64,000 nt of DNA. It comes from Streptococcus sp. D7B5 (lineage in GTDB: Bacteria; Bacillota; Bacilli; Lactobacillales; Streptococcaceae). Each line of letters starts with the position of its first letter. The first letter of the stretch is position 1. Below are positions 40,003-48,555 of this stretch, piece after piece. The stretch lies in assembly GCF_029691405.1 (NCBI RefSeq), contig NZ_CP121467.1, positions 682,001-746,000 of the forward strand. Direction: 5' to 3'. The notes below the pieces were generated by a model, which was not told the origin of the DNA, made no database searches, and saw only the letters and a list, made by a program, of their open reading frames with translations. The translations under genes and the position numbers were made by a program.

Positions 40003-40188
40003 AATCAAAAGACAAGTCCATATCACGAAGGGCGAAAAACCGCGGTACCACCTTCATTCAATGAACTTGTCATTCTCTTATTCTTATGCAATTGTCTGAT
40101 TGAGTAGCATGACTTCCTAGCTTAGATGGCTTGCAGCACCGCCAATTCTCTGGACTAAGACAACTGAAAATCAATTCTCAACTTTCTT
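40003..40188 (-). ncRNA. T-box leader, alanine specifier
   Basis: Minus-strand leader with the T-box core AAGGTGGTACCGCG (40054-40041). A terminator stem GACAAGTTCAT / ATGGACTTGTC with a TTTTGATTTTT tail ends just before the gene, and a stem I region carries GGCGGTGCTGCAAGCC-like internal parts. A GCT triplet in CATGCTACTC (40108-40106) fits an alanine specifier and agrees with alaS downstream. The specifier position is read by eye. Confidence 0.9.
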
Positions 40189-40217
40189 ATTATATCGTTT
40201 TTTGAGTTCTGCGTCAA
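40189..40217 (-). promoter_or_regulatory. Promoter of T-box-LURP-alaS unit
   Basis: TTGACG (40217-40212), a 17-nt spacer and TATAAT (40194-40189). Confidence 0.85.
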
Positions 40218-40263
40218 CTGGGAATCATCTCCATTGAATCAGACCCATTCCCTACATCTCAGA

Positions 40264-40515
40264 TTACTTTTTCAGAATATATTTTTTCTTACTGCTATCA
40301 CTCTTTTTATCCCAACTTTTATCCCAAAGTTTTGAATTGCTAAAGATAGCTTCGAAAATATTTACAAATATAAAGTACCCTATCACCAAATATATGGAAT
40401 CCGTTGTTAGGTATTGTCTATCCAAGCCATCCTTTAAATGGATTAGTATAGCTGTTTGTTGAACAATCAAAAAGGTTGGCCAATAACTTTTTTTGAAAAA
40501 AGTAGATATTTTCAT
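40264..40515 (-). CDS. Small hypothetical membrane protein
   Basis: An 83-residue protein I do not recognise. It has two hydrophobic stretches (about 14-27 and 41-59, IYLVIGYFIFVNIFEAIF) and a lysine-rich tail (DKKSDSSKKKYILKK), so it is probably a two-helix membrane protein with charged ends. The ribosome binding site is poor. Support comes from a sigma-A-type promoter at 40547-40575 and from a perfect ComX box at 40532-40539, both upstream. It stands alone between the potD terminator and the T-box promoter. Confidence 0.55.
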   Translation of the reverse strand: MKISTFFKKSYWPTFLIVQQTAILIHLKDGLDRQYLTTDSIYLVIGYFIFVNIFEAIFSNSKLWDKSWDKKSDSSKKKYILKK

Positions 40516-40531
40516 CTTTGTTACCGCTTTC

Positions 40532-40539
40532 TATTCGTA
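40532..40539 (-). promoter_or_regulatory. Candidate ComX box (cin-box)
   Basis: Exact TACGAATA on the minus strand, 16 nt before the ATG of the small membrane ORF. An 8-base match is expected a few times by chance in a window of this size, so position is the main argument. Confidence 0.35.
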
Positions 40540-40546
40540 TAAACTT

Positions 40547-40575
40547 AGTATACTACTAGGCAAGCAAATAAGCAA
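40547..40575 (-). promoter_or_regulatory. Sigma-A-type promoter of the small ORF
   Basis: TTGCTT (40575-40570), a 17-nt spacer and TATACT (40552-40547). Confidence 0.55.
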
Positions 40576-40615
40576 CTCGAATAGAAAAAGATAAGGCTGT
40601 AAAAGTTAACTTCTA

Positions 40616-40649
40616 TTAAAAAAACGAACCAGCTTAACTGATTCGTTTT
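40616..40649 (-). terminator. potABCD terminator
   Basis: Minus-strand stem AAAACGAATCAG / CTGGTTCGTTTT (one mismatch or wobble) with a 5-nt loop and a T-run. Confidence 0.88.
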
Positions 40650-40663
40650 ATTACGTTTATCTC

Positions 40664-41734
40664 CTACTTCCGATACATTTTAAACTGTAGGAAGAGGTCG
40701 CTATATTTTCCTGTCCATTTATGGTCAAATTTCTCATAAACTTCTAGATGTTTCATGGTATCAGCGTCTGGATAGAAGGATTTGTCCTCACGAGTCTCCT
40801 CTGGGAGCATTTCCTTGGCTGGTAGGTTTGGGGTTGAATAGCCCACATACTCCGCATTTTTCAGAGCATTTTCGGGTTTCAACATAAAGTTGATAAAGGC
40901 ATAGGCCGCATCTTGGTTTTTCACGGTTTTTGGAATGACCATGTTATCAAACCAGAGATTGCTGGCCTCAGTCGGAACGACATACTTGAGGTTAGGATTT
41001 TTCTCCAACATCTGCCTAGCTTCCCCAGAGAAAGTCACACCGATAGCAGCGTTGTTCTGAATCATGTAACCCTTCATCTCGTCCGCCACAATGGCCTTGA
41101 TATTTGGAGTCAGTTTGTAGAGCTTATCCACTGTCTCTTCCAGCTGCTGAGGATCCTTGGAGTTGAGACTGTAACCGAGTGAGTTAAGCCCGAGTCCCAG
41201 CACCTCACGCGCCCCATCAAAGAGCATGATGGAATCCTTGTATTCTGGTTTCCAGAGGTCATCCCAATGCTCAGGCGCCTCCTCTACCATGGTTTCATTG
41301 TAGACAATTCCCAAGGTCCCCCAGAAGTACGGGATGGAGAATTTATTGCCCGGGTCAAATGACTGGTTGAGGAACTCTGGTCCGATATTCTCGATTCCTT
41401 CAATTTTTGAATAATCAAGAGGAACTAAGAGGTCTTCGTCCTTCATCTTGTTGATCATGTACTCACTTGGGATGGCAATGTCGTAGGTCGTTCCACCCTG
41501 CTTGATCTTGGTATACATGGCCTCGTTGGAGTCAAAGGTCTCGTACTGGACTTGGATTCCTGTTTCTTCTGTGAATTTCTCCAAGAGTTCTGGATCGATA
41601 TAGTCCCCCCAGTTGTAGATAACCAATTTCTGACTATCTCGGCTATTGATTTTACTGTCTAGATGAGTCGCAATCCCCCATAAGACAAGGATAATTGCTG
41701 CAATTCCTGCTAAAAATGAATAGAGTTTTTTCAT
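40664..41734 (-). CDS. potD: Spermidine/putrescine-binding protein PotD
   Basis: A 356-residue extracellular solute-binding protein for polyamines. A hydrophobic N-terminus (residues 5-23, SFLAGIAAIILVLWGIATH) without a lipobox cysteine suggests an uncleaved anchor or signal peptidase I cleavage. Domain marks: VIYNWGDYIDPELLEKFTEETG, YDIAIPSEYMINKM and FDGAREVLG. The ATG overlaps the potC stop by 4 bp. Last gene of murB-potABCD. Confidence 0.96.
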   Translation of the reverse strand: MKKLYSFLAGIAAIILVLWGIATHLDSKINSRDSQKLVIYNWGDYIDPELLEKFTEETGIQVQYETFDSNEAMYTKIKQGGTTYDIAIPSEYMINKMKDEDLLVPLDYSKIEGIENIGPEFLNQSFDPGNKFSIPYFWGTLGIVYNETMVEEAPEHWDDLWKPEYKDSIMLFDGAREVLGLGLNSLGYSLNSKDPQQLEETVDKLYKLTPNIKAIVADEMKGYMIQNNAAIGVTFSGEARQMLEKNPNLKYVVPTEASNLWFDNMVIPKTVKNQDAAYAFINFMLKPENALKNAEYVGYSTPNLPAKEMLPEETREDKSFYPDADTMKHLEVYEKFDHKWTGKYSDLFLQFKMYRK

Positions 41735-42504
41735 GCTTGCTCCTCCTTCTCACGTGAGATAAAGTAATAGCCAACAACTAGGATAATACTAAAGAGAAAG
41801 ACAAGGGCAGAGAGGGCATTGATTTCTAGCGAAATTCCCTTACGAGCACGAGAGTAAATCTCGACTGACAGGGTTGAAAAGCCATTTCCCGTCACAAAGA
41901 AGGTCACGGCAAAATCATCCAGCGAATAGGTGAAGGCCATGAAATAACCTGCAATGATAGACGGAGTCAGGTACGGTAGCATGATTTCCTTAAACATCTG
42001 AAACTGGCTGGCACCCAAGTCATAGGCCGCATGAATCATGTCATCATTCATCTCCTTGAGACGAGGCAAAACCATCAAGACCACGATAGGGATGGAAAAG
42101 GCCACGTGACTAGATAGAACCGTCAAAAAGCCAAGTGAAAACTTAAGCTGGGTAAAAAGAATCAAGAAGCTAGCACCAATCATAACGTCAGGCGCAACCA
42201 TGAGGATATTATTGAGTGATAGAAAGGCTTCTTGGTATTTCTTACGAGACTGGTAGATATAGATAGCACCGAAAGTCCCGATAATGGTCGCAATCAAGGC
42301 AGCTAGAAAGGCCAAGAAAAAGGTTTGGGTGAGGATCAACATGAGGCGACCATCACCAAACATGGTTTTAAAATGGCTCAAGCTAAAGCCTGTAAAGCTA
42401 TTCATATCATCGCCAGCATTAAATGCATAGCCAATCAAGTAAAAAATTGGCAAATAAAGGACGATAAAGACAAAGGCTAGGTAGAGATTCGCAAATTTTT
42501 TCAT
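41731..42504 (-). CDS. potC: Spermidine/putrescine ABC transporter permease PotC
   Basis: A 257-residue permease with six membrane helices and the cytoplasmic EAA loop (HAAYDLGASQFQMFKEIMLPYLTPSIIAG). The frame extends 9 codons upstream, but the ATG at 42504 overlaps the potB stop by 4 bp and has GGAGAG in front, so I start there. Confidence 0.96.
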   Translation of the reverse strand: MKKFANLYLAFVFIVLYLPIFYLIGYAFNAGDDMNSFTGFSLSHFKTMFGDGRLMLILTQTFFLAFLAALIATIIGTFGAIYIYQSRKKYQEAFLSLNNILMVAPDVMIGASFLILFTQLKFSLGFLTVLSSHVAFSIPIVVLMVLPRLKEMNDDMIHAAYDLGASQFQMFKEIMLPYLTPSIIAGYFMAFTYSLDDFAVTFFVTGNGFSTLSVEIYSRARKGISLEINALSALVFLFSIILVVGYYFISREKEEQA

Positions 42505-43307
42505 CGTTCTCTCCTTTCCTTGGTCACCCACATGGTGATGAACATGGTCAGGATGAGGATCACACCAATGGTAGAACCCATACCGTAGTTGTCATTGGTT
42601 AGAAAGTTCTGCTCAATAGCCGTTCCCAGCGTGATAACACGGTTCCCACCAATCAAACGTGTCAGCATGAAGAGACTCAAACTAGGGATAAAGACTGATT
42701 GGACACCACTTCTCACCCCGTTCATCGATAAAGGGAAGATGACATGGCGGAAAGTTTCCCACTTGGTCGCACCGAGGTCATAGCTGGCATTGATGAGATT
42801 GTTATCCATATCATCCAAGACATTGAAAATCGGCAAAATCATAAAGGGAAGCTCAATGTAGCTTGCGACAAAGATAAAGGAGAAGTCCGTAAAGAGCAAC
42901 TGCTGCGAACCGATTCCGATGAATTCCAAAAATTGGTTAATAGAGCCATTTTGACCAAAAATCCCGATAAAGGCATAGGCCTTGAGGAGCAAATTGATCC
43001 AGGTTGGCAGGATAATCAGCATGAGCCAGAGTTGACGGTGCTTGAGACGGGTCAAAAAGAGGGCTGTTGGATAGCTGATGAAAAGTGTTACCAAGGTCAC
43101 AATTCCAGCATAGAGCACAGAGTTGAAACTCATTTTAAGATAGGTCAAGTTTTGTGACGCAAAGTAGGATTTATAATTTTCTAAACTAAACTGGCCTTCA
43201 ATGTTGAAAAAGGATTGACCGAAAATCAAGACCAAGGGTGCGAGAACAAAGAGGGCTATCCAAAGCATGTAGGGCACTACAAAGAGTTTAGAGGTTGTTT
43301 TCTTCAT
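42501..43307 (-). CDS. potB: Spermidine/putrescine ABC transporter permease PotB
   Basis: A 268-residue partner permease with six helices and the EAA loop ([29 protein letters not shown]). GAGGAGG lies before the ATG, inside the potA end; the two genes overlap by 20 bp. Confidence 0.96.
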   Translation of the reverse strand: MKKTTSKLFVVPYMLWIALFVLAPLVLIFGQSFFNIEGQFSLENYKSYFASQNLTYLKMSFNSVLYAGIVTLVTLFISYPTALFLTRLKHRQLWLMLIILPTWINLLLKAYAFIGIFGQNGSINQFLEFIGIGSQQLLFTDFSFIFVASYIELPFMILPIFNVLDDMDNNLINASYDLGATKWETFRHVIFPLSMNGVRSGVQSVFIPSLSLFMLTRLIGGNRVITLGTAIEQNFLTNDNYGMGSTIGVILILTMFITMWVTKERRER

Positions 43308-44445
43308 CTCTTTCCTCCTCGATCGCGTTAATCAGACCTGCTTCTTGCTCTTCGATTTCTACGTACTCTTCGATACGAGCATCGAACTCTTCTTCAGTTT
43401 CGTTGAGACGCATGATGTGGATATCTTCTGGTTCAAAGTCCAGACCAATTTCCTCACCCACAATGGCCTTACGAGTCGAGTGGATCATCCATTCATTTCC
43501 AAGCTCGTCATAGGCGATAATCTCGTAATGAACCCCACGGAAAAGCTGGGTATCAACTTTAACTTGGAGCTTGCCTTCTTCAGGTAGGGTAATGCGCAAA
43601 TCCTCTGGACGAATGACAATCTCGACAGGCTCATTTGGCTTCATCCCCCCGTCGACCGCTTCAAAGCGTTTGCCGTTAAACTCGACCAAGTAGTCCTCAA
43701 TCATAGTACCAGGCAAGATGTTGGACTCGCCGATAAAGGTGGCAACAAAGTGGTTGATTGGCTCATCGTAGATGTCCACTGGTGTTCCAGACTGAACAAT
43801 CTCACCATCATTCATAACGAAAATCCAGTCACTCATGGCGAGAGCTTCTTCCTGATCGTGAGTGACAAAGACAAAGGTAATCCCCAATCGTTGTTGCAGT
43901 TCACGCAGTTCATACTGCATGTCTGTTCGCAATTTCAAGTCCAGCGCTGACAAGGGCTCATCCAACAAAACCACACGGGGTTGGTTGATGATGGCACGGG
44001 CAATGGCCACACGCTGACGTTGTCCTCCAGAGAGTTTACGAATGGAACGCTTCTCGTAACCTTCCAACTGAACCATCTTGAGAACTTCCGCTACGCGTTG
44101 TTCGATTTCTTTCTTGTCGATTTTACGCAAGCGGAGTGGAAAGGCAACATTTTCAAACACATTCATATGTGGAAACAAGGCATAGGATTGGAAGACCGTA
44201 TGGACATCTCGTTTATTAGTTGGGATATCGTTGATCCGCACCCCATCCAGTAAAATATCCCCTGTCGTCGCATCCAGTAAACCTGCAATGATGTTCAGGA
44301 TGGTTGATTTTCCTGAACCAGATGCGCCCAAAAGAGTGTAAAATTTCCCTTCTTCCAACTCAAAGTTAATGTCTTTGAGAACCTTGGTGTTGCTGTCTTC
44401 AAAAACTTTAGAGACGTTTTTGAATTCAATAATTGGTTTTTTCAA
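43288..44445 (-). CDS. potA: Spermidine/putrescine ABC transporter ATPase PotA
   Basis: A 385-residue ATPase: Walker [10 protein letters not shown] (about 38-46), signature LSGGQRQR, Walker [13 protein letters not shown], then a C-terminal TOBE regulatory domain (about 285-365) and an acidic tail. The start is TTG at 44445 with AAGGAA about 10 nt upstream, consistent with the family N-terminus [17 protein letters not shown] structured 159-bp gap separates it from murB. Confidence 0.96.
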   Translation of the reverse strand: MKKPIIEFKNVSKVFEDSNTKVLKDINFELEEGKFYTLLGASGSGKSTILNIIAGLLDATTGDILLDGVRINDIPTNKRDVHTVFQSYALFPHMNVFENVAFPLRLRKIDKKEIEQRVAEVLKMVQLEGYEKRSIRKLSGGQRQRVAIARAIINQPRVVLLDEPLSALDLKLRTDMQYELRELQQRLGITFVFVTHDQEEALAMSDWIFVMNDGEIVQSGTPVDIYDEPINHFVATFIGESNILPGTMIEDYLVEFNGKRFEAVDGGMKPNEPVEIVIRPEDLRITLPEEGKLQVKVDTQLFRGVHYEIIAYDELGNEWMIHSTRKAIVGEEIGLDFEPEDIHIMRLNETEEEFDARIEEYVEIEEQEAGLINAIEEERDEENNL

Positions 44446-44604
44446 TTGTCATAAATTCCTTCTTTTTCATAAATTAACAGATCAGGGCTCTGTCAGGCCG
44501 CTACTACCTCGTGTAGGAGATTAAACTGCCTACATACATCTTCACTCACGATAGGCTTTCACCCCCTTTACAATGGTTATAGCAGCAATTTTTCAACCCC
44601 AACC
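44446..44604 (-). promoter_or_regulatory. Structured intergenic leader between murB and potA
   Basis: 159 nt without coding frame. On the transcribed strand short stems can be drawn: GCCTA/TAGGC (44556-44552 with 44532-44528), CTAC/GTAG with an ACGAG loop (44516-44504) and CAGA/TCTG (44492-44478). No T-run terminator and no known riboswitch core is recognised. It could be an RNA element controlling potABCD, or simply an untranslated spacer. Confidence 0.4.
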
Positions 44605-45510
44605 TTATTCCTTCTCGCCCAAGATTCGGACTTCTCTTTCAAGAGTGACACCTGAGTGTTCCTTGACTTTTTCAATAACAGATTGGATCAAGTCCTCGTA
44701 GTCTTTGGCCGTTCCGTCAGCAACATTGATCATGAAACCTGCGTGTTTTTCAGATACTTCCACACCACCGATACGATAGCCTTTCAAGCCAGCCTCTGAA
44801 ATCAACTGACCTGCAAAATGCCCAACTGGACGCTTAAAGACTGAACCACAAGACGGGTATTCTAATGGTTGTTTGAGTTCACGTAGGTGCGTCAAGCGGT
44901 CCATTTCTTGCTTGATAACCTGATGATTCCCTGGAGATAGGGCAAATTTAGCTGACAAAACAACAGCCCCAGAATCCTGAATAGCTGAATGGCGGTAACC
45001 AAAAGCCAAGTCCTTGACTGACAAGGTCTCGATTTCCCCTTCCTTGGTCAAAACTTGACAAGACTGCAAGATATGAGCAATCTCTCCTCCATAGGCACCC
45101 GCATTCATAAAGACAGCTCCACCGATGCTTCCAGGAATCCCACAAGCAAACTCGAAACCAGTCAAACTATGACGAAGAGCAATTCGTGTTGTTTCGATCA
45201 AGTTCGCTCCTGCTTCTGCTTCGATGGTATAGCCATCAACCGAAACGTTATTAAGCTTATCACACAAGATGACAAAACCACGGATTCCACCTTCACGAAC
45301 GATGATATTACTAGCATTTCCTAGCACCATCCAGGGAATATTCTCTTGATTGGCAAATTGAACGACACGGGCCATCTCATAGCGATTGCGTGGCAAAACA
45401 AGATAATCCGCTCGACCTCCTACCTTTGTATAGGTATAGGTCTTCAAGGGTTCCTTAAAACGAATATCGATTCCTTCTAGGATTTCAAGCATTTTTTCTT
45501 TTACTGACAT
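44605..45510 (-). CDS. murB: UDP-N-acetylenolpyruvoylglucosamine reductase
   Basis: A 301-residue FAD enzyme that makes UDP-MurNAc for peptidoglycan. Seen: the FAD-domain motif [14 protein letters not shown] (about 28), [14 protein letters not shown] [21 protein letters not shown] (about 120-140), and the catalytic serine in [18 protein letters not shown] precedes the ATG. It precedes potABCD in the same direction, a pairing I also remember in pneumococcus. Confidence 0.97.
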   Translation of the reverse strand: MSVKEKMLEILEGIDIRFKEPLKTYTYTKVGGRADYLVLPRNRYEMARVVQFANQENIPWMVLGNASNIIVREGGIRGFVILCDKLNNVSVDGYTIEAEAGANLIETTRIALRHSLTGFEFACGIPGSIGGAVFMNAGAYGGEIAHILQSCQVLTKEGEIETLSVKDLAFGYRHSAIQDSGAVVLSAKFALSPGNHQVIKQEMDRLTHLRELKQPLEYPSCGSVFKRPVGHFAGQLISEAGLKGYRIGGVEVSEKHAGFMINVADGTAKDYEDLIQSVIEKVKEHSGVTLEREVRILGEKE

Positions 45511-45539
45511 GTCACTCTTCCTTTTTCAAAATTCATTCC

Positions 45540-45548
45540 ATTATACCA
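45540..45548 (-). promoter_or_regulatory. murB promoter (extended -10)
   Basis: Minus-strand TGGTATAAT, 30 bp before the start codon. Confidence 0.55.
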
Positions 45549-45595
45549 TTTTTAGAGACATTTGACGACCATAAAAAGAGCTTGTTTTATCTTTA

Positions 45596-45623
45596 CATAA
45601 AAAAAGAGGTCGCCCCTCTTTTT
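45596..45623 (-). terminator. Terminator of budA-yhfC-like unit
   Basis: Minus-strand AAAAAGAGG / CCTCTTTTT stem with a short loop and T-run. It begins at the end of the protease gene. Confidence 0.85.
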
Positions 45624-46374
45624 ATGATTTTTTCCAAAATGTAGATTTGGTTAGCCAGATAAAGGCTAGAAGTTCTACGAGAAGAATAAACTCAACTAGA
45701 AGCGGATTTGCAATCCATCCCACTTGAGATAAGGCTGGAGCCAAGTCAAACAAGGCATGCAAACCATAGGCAGCAAGGAGGTAGATCCATTTCTTTTGAC
45801 GGACACTTTGATATACCCAGATGGAAAGACCAATTTGTAGAACCAGAGCAAGCACACGTTCAACTCCTAGTAAATAAACCTGCCATACAGAAAGAGACTG
45901 AACCGTTTCGAGTGTAGACTTTGGAAGAAGATTGGCTACATCAGTATTTGAAGACTGGATGAGTGAAAAGAGAATCAAAAGACTGATCAAGCTTCCCATT
46001 CCGAGATAGAGCATCTCCAAGCCCCCATGTCCCAAACCATAGGCCAAAGCATCTCGATCTTCTAGCTTTCTCTTTTTCTCCAACCATTTAAAAAAGATAA
46101 GACGAGCCGTCTCTTCAAAGAGGGCTGCCATAGCGATCCCATAAAGGACGTATAAGAAAGGCTGCTCCTGCATAAGCGGAATGGTTCCATCTTTTTGCGG
46201 ATGGAGTATCAGAAGGTGAACCATCTTCTCTAACACTTGAGAAGAAACAAAAAATGCGATTGCCCCCAAGCCCATCACTGCAAGAGAGATTTTAAACCGT
46301 TTTTTGGCATACCAAGTCCCACTTACTAGAATGAGAACCAAAGCGATCATGGTAAGGATAATATGTACTGTCAT
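45622..46374 (-). CDS. YhfC-family intramembrane metalloprotease-like protein
   Basis: A 250-residue membrane protein with about eight hydrophobic helices. It has the EETAR motif (about residue 87), GLGHGGLEM (about 112-120) and HALFD near 210, the pattern of YhfC/CAAX-type putative membrane proteases. Substrate unknown. It starts 9 bp after budA with AGGAG in front, so it is co-transcribed, though a functional link to acetoin metabolism is not obvious. Confidence 0.82.
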   Translation of the reverse strand: MTVHIILTMIALVLILVSGTWYAKKRFKISLAVMGLGAIAFFVSSQVLEKMVHLLILHPQKDGTIPLMQEQPFLYVLYGIAMAALFEETARLIFFKWLEKKRKLEDRDALAYGLGHGGLEMLYLGMGSLISLLILFSLIQSSNTDVANLLPKSTLETVQSLSVWQVYLLGVERVLALVLQIGLSIWVYQSVRQKKWIYLLAAYGLHALFDLAPALSQVGWIANPLLVEFILLVELLAFIWLTKSTFWKKS

Positions 46375-46383
46375 CTTTTTCTC

Positions 46384-47115
46384 CTATTCTGACTTATCAA
46401 TATCTTTCTTCATCTCGTCAACGTTAAATTTGGCAAATAAATACTGGCGATCTTGGACTGGAAAACGTTGGTCCAACTGGTCGACTGCCCCAACCTCAAT
46501 CATTCCTTCTTTGATAACAAAGTCCATCACATGCCCACCAAAGGTCAAATCATCTGAGATAAAATGCAAATGGTAGCCTGCAACACTCACCCCATGGAAA
46601 ATCTCCGGTGTCCAAAATCCAACAATGGTTCCCGATACATTTTCACGGCTATATTCAGGTTGGTGAGTCGCTACATCAGCAAACTTGGTATCAGGTGTGG
46701 ATTTAGGAATCATCCGCACGTGCATTTGTGAAAATTCGCCATGAATCTTGATGGAACGAAAAAGATTTTCCCCATCATAGTAGGACTCAATTCGTTTTTC
46801 CAATTCCTTATCCGTCATCTCAAAGCGCTGACGAAAAATCACTTCTGCCTGATGAGGAACCACTGCTGCATAGGGAATAAGGGCATCCGCTGCCACTTCA
46901 ACGATTTCAGGTGTTTGACCAGACCCCTTGGCTTGATAAGCCTTGCCATCAAGGACAATCAACTCCCCATCAATCGAATCAAGGGTTCCCAAACCAAGAT
47001 CACCATGTTCTAGCAATTCTCCCACTGTCATGGTTCCGCCATAGAGACCTGCCATTAGGGCACCTAGAGTATTGTATTGAAATAATTTAACCGGTTCCTG
47101 CACTTTTCTATCCAT
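46384..47115 (-). CDS. budA: Alpha-acetolactate decarboxylase
   Basis: A 243-residue zinc enzyme that converts acetolactate to acetoin, diverting pyruvate from acid. Seen: LFQYNTLGALMAGLYGG (13-29), GTLDSIDGELIVLDG, and the zinc site YHLHFISDDLTFGGHV. The ribosome binding site is weak (AAGAAAGAG). It is divergent from the MocR-like regulator gene, with a 17-bp palindrome at 47147-47163 over its likely -10. Also called aldB or alsD. Confidence 0.96.
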   Translation of the reverse strand: MDRKVQEPVKLFQYNTLGALMAGLYGGTMTVGELLEHGDLGLGTLDSIDGELIVLDGKAYQAKGSGQTPEIVEVAADALIPYAAVVPHQAEVIFRQRFEMTDKELEKRIESYYDGENLFRSIKIHGEFSQMHVRMIPKSTPDTKFADVATHQPEYSRENVSGTIVGFWTPEIFHGVSVAGYHLHFISDDLTFGGHVMDFVIKEGMIEVGAVDQLDQRFPVQDRQYLFAKFNVDEMKKDIDKSE

Positions 47116-47146
47116 TCTCTTTCTTATCTTCTTTTCAATGAATCAT

Positions 47147-47163
47147 TATACTTTCTAAGTATA
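47147..47163. promoter_or_regulatory. 17-bp palindrome in the budA-mocR intergenic region
   Basis: TATACTT-TCT-AAGTATA. A possible budA -10 (TATAAT on the minus strand) overlaps its left arm. A good candidate operator for the divergent GntR/MocR-like protein. Confidence 0.5.
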
Positions 47164-47206
47164 CCACATTTGCTCCTAGTTGTGAAAGGGAGAAATGCTT
47201 TTCCCA

Positions 47207-47235
47207 TTGCAAAGGAGGCAAAAAAAAGGTACAAT
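47207..47235 (+). promoter_or_regulatory. Promoter of the MocR-like regulator gene
   Basis: TTGCAA, a 17-nt spacer and TACAAT. Confidence 0.75.
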
Positions 47236-47260
47236 GTAACAAAATCAACGGAGGTCTGGA

Positions 47261-48532
47261 ATGAAGAAAGAAAGTAAATACCAAGCAGTCGTTTCCTTTC
47301 TAAAAAAGGGGATCGAATCAGGAAAATTCCCAACTGGTAGCCGGCTTCCCTCTATCCGACAATTGAGCCAAGACTTCCACTGTAGCAAGGACACTATCCA
47401 ACGAGCCCTACTAGAATTGCGCCATGAACAATACCTCTATGCCAAACCCCAAAGTGGCTACTATGTTCTAGAACAGGGACAGCACCAAGACTTGGAAATC
47501 GAAGTCACTGACGAACACGCCAGTGCTTATGACGATTTCAGACTCTGCATCAATGAAACACTGATTGGAAGAGAAAACTACCTCTTCAACTACTATGACA
47601 ACCAAGAAGGCCTTGAGGAACTGAGACAATCTGTCCATCAACTCCTCTTTGACCAAGCCCTCTACTGCAAACCCGACCAACTGGTTCTAACATCTGGCAC
47701 CCAGCAAGCTCTCTTTATCCTTTCTCAGATTAACTTTCCGAGCGAGGGAGCTGAGATTTTGGTTGAACAGCCGACTTACCACCGGATGAACCGCCTCTTG
47801 GTCGCTCAGGGATTAGCCTACCAGACCATTGAACGCCGAATCGATGGGATTGACCTTGACGAACTAGAAGAACAGTTCAAATCTGGGAAAATCAAGTTTT
47901 TCTATACCATTCCTCGCTTCCACTATCCCCTAGGTCATTCCTATTCTGATCAGGAAAAAAGAGCCATTCTGGATCTAGCAAATCAGTATGGTGTATATAT
48001 CGTAGAGGATGACTATCTAGGAGATTTAGACCCTAAAAAAGGGCAAACCTTCCACTATCTGGATACTGAGAATCGGGTCATTTATATCAAATCCTTCTCA
48101 ACAAGTCTCTTTCCAGCCCTTCGTATTACCGCTCTCATTCTCCCAAATGCCCTAAAAGAGGCCTTTGTTTCCTACAAAAATATCCTGGACTATGACAGCA
48201 ATCTCATCATGCAAAAGGCTCTTTCTCTTTATATCGATAGCCAGTTATTTGAAAAAAATCGTCTAGCTCGATTGACCCTTCAAGAGAACTATCAGGCTCA
48301 GATAAAGAAAGTGCTTGAAGAAAACACCTGTTCCTTACCCCACTATCCTCTACATGATGGCCTTCTCCTTGATTTGAGACACTATCCTAAGATTGCCAGT
48401 TTGAAACACAGCTCACTCAAATTAGACTTTTTTGAGAAGGCTTATTTGGACGCCTGTCCTTATCAGTTTGCCAAAGTCACTCTTGAAAATCTAGAAGAGC
48501 TATTAGAATACATAAAAGCAGAATTGGATTAA
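47261..48532 (+). CDS. GntR/MocR-family regulator with aminotransferase-like domain
   Basis: A 423-residue protein: GntR winged helix (1-75; GSRLPSIRQLSQDFHCSKDTIQRAL) plus a fold-type I aminotransferase domain (about 105-420; TSGTQQALFIL, VEDDYLGD at 248-255). The PLP lysine site of MocR proteins, usually SFSK, reads SFSTSLFPALRI here, with threonine at 281. Lysine 277 lies four residues away, so cofactor binding is doubtful. GGAGG is well placed. Divergent from budA, its probable target. Confidence 0.88.
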   Translation: MKKESKYQAVVSFLKKGIESGKFPTGSRLPSIRQLSQDFHCSKDTIQRALLELRHEQYLYAKPQSGYYVLEQGQHQDLEIEVTDEHASAYDDFRLCINETLIGRENYLFNYYDNQEGLEELRQSVHQLLFDQALYCKPDQLVLTSGTQQALFILSQINFPSEGAEILVEQPTYHRMNRLLVAQGLAYQTIERRIDGIDLDELEEQFKSGKIKFFYTIPRFHYPLGHSYSDQEKRAILDLANQYGVYIVEDDYLGDLDPKKGQTFHYLDTENRVIYIKSFSTSLFPALRITALILPNALKEAFVSYKNILDYDSNLIMQKALSLYIDSQLFEKNRLARLTLQENYQAQIKKVLEENTCSLPHYPLHDGLLLDLRHYPKIASLKHSSLKLDFFEKAYLDACPYQFAKVTLENLEELLEYIKAELD

Positions 48533-48555
48533 AGTCCAACTCTGCTTTCTTTTTA
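48515..48555 (+). terminator. Terminator of the MocR-like regulator gene
   Basis: AAAGCAGA-ATTGGA pairs with TCCAA-TCTGCTTT (48515-48528 with 48535-48548), tail CTTTTT. The stem includes the stop codon and faces the end of the binding-protein gene. Confidence 0.8.

Noticed and set aside
44431..44470. Possible frameshift at the potA start, since an ATG at 44451 is out of frame
   Set aside because: The family N-terminus KKPIIEF begins exactly after the TTG at 44445 and a Shine-Dalgarno-like AAGGAA lies upstream. A TTG start explains it without an error.
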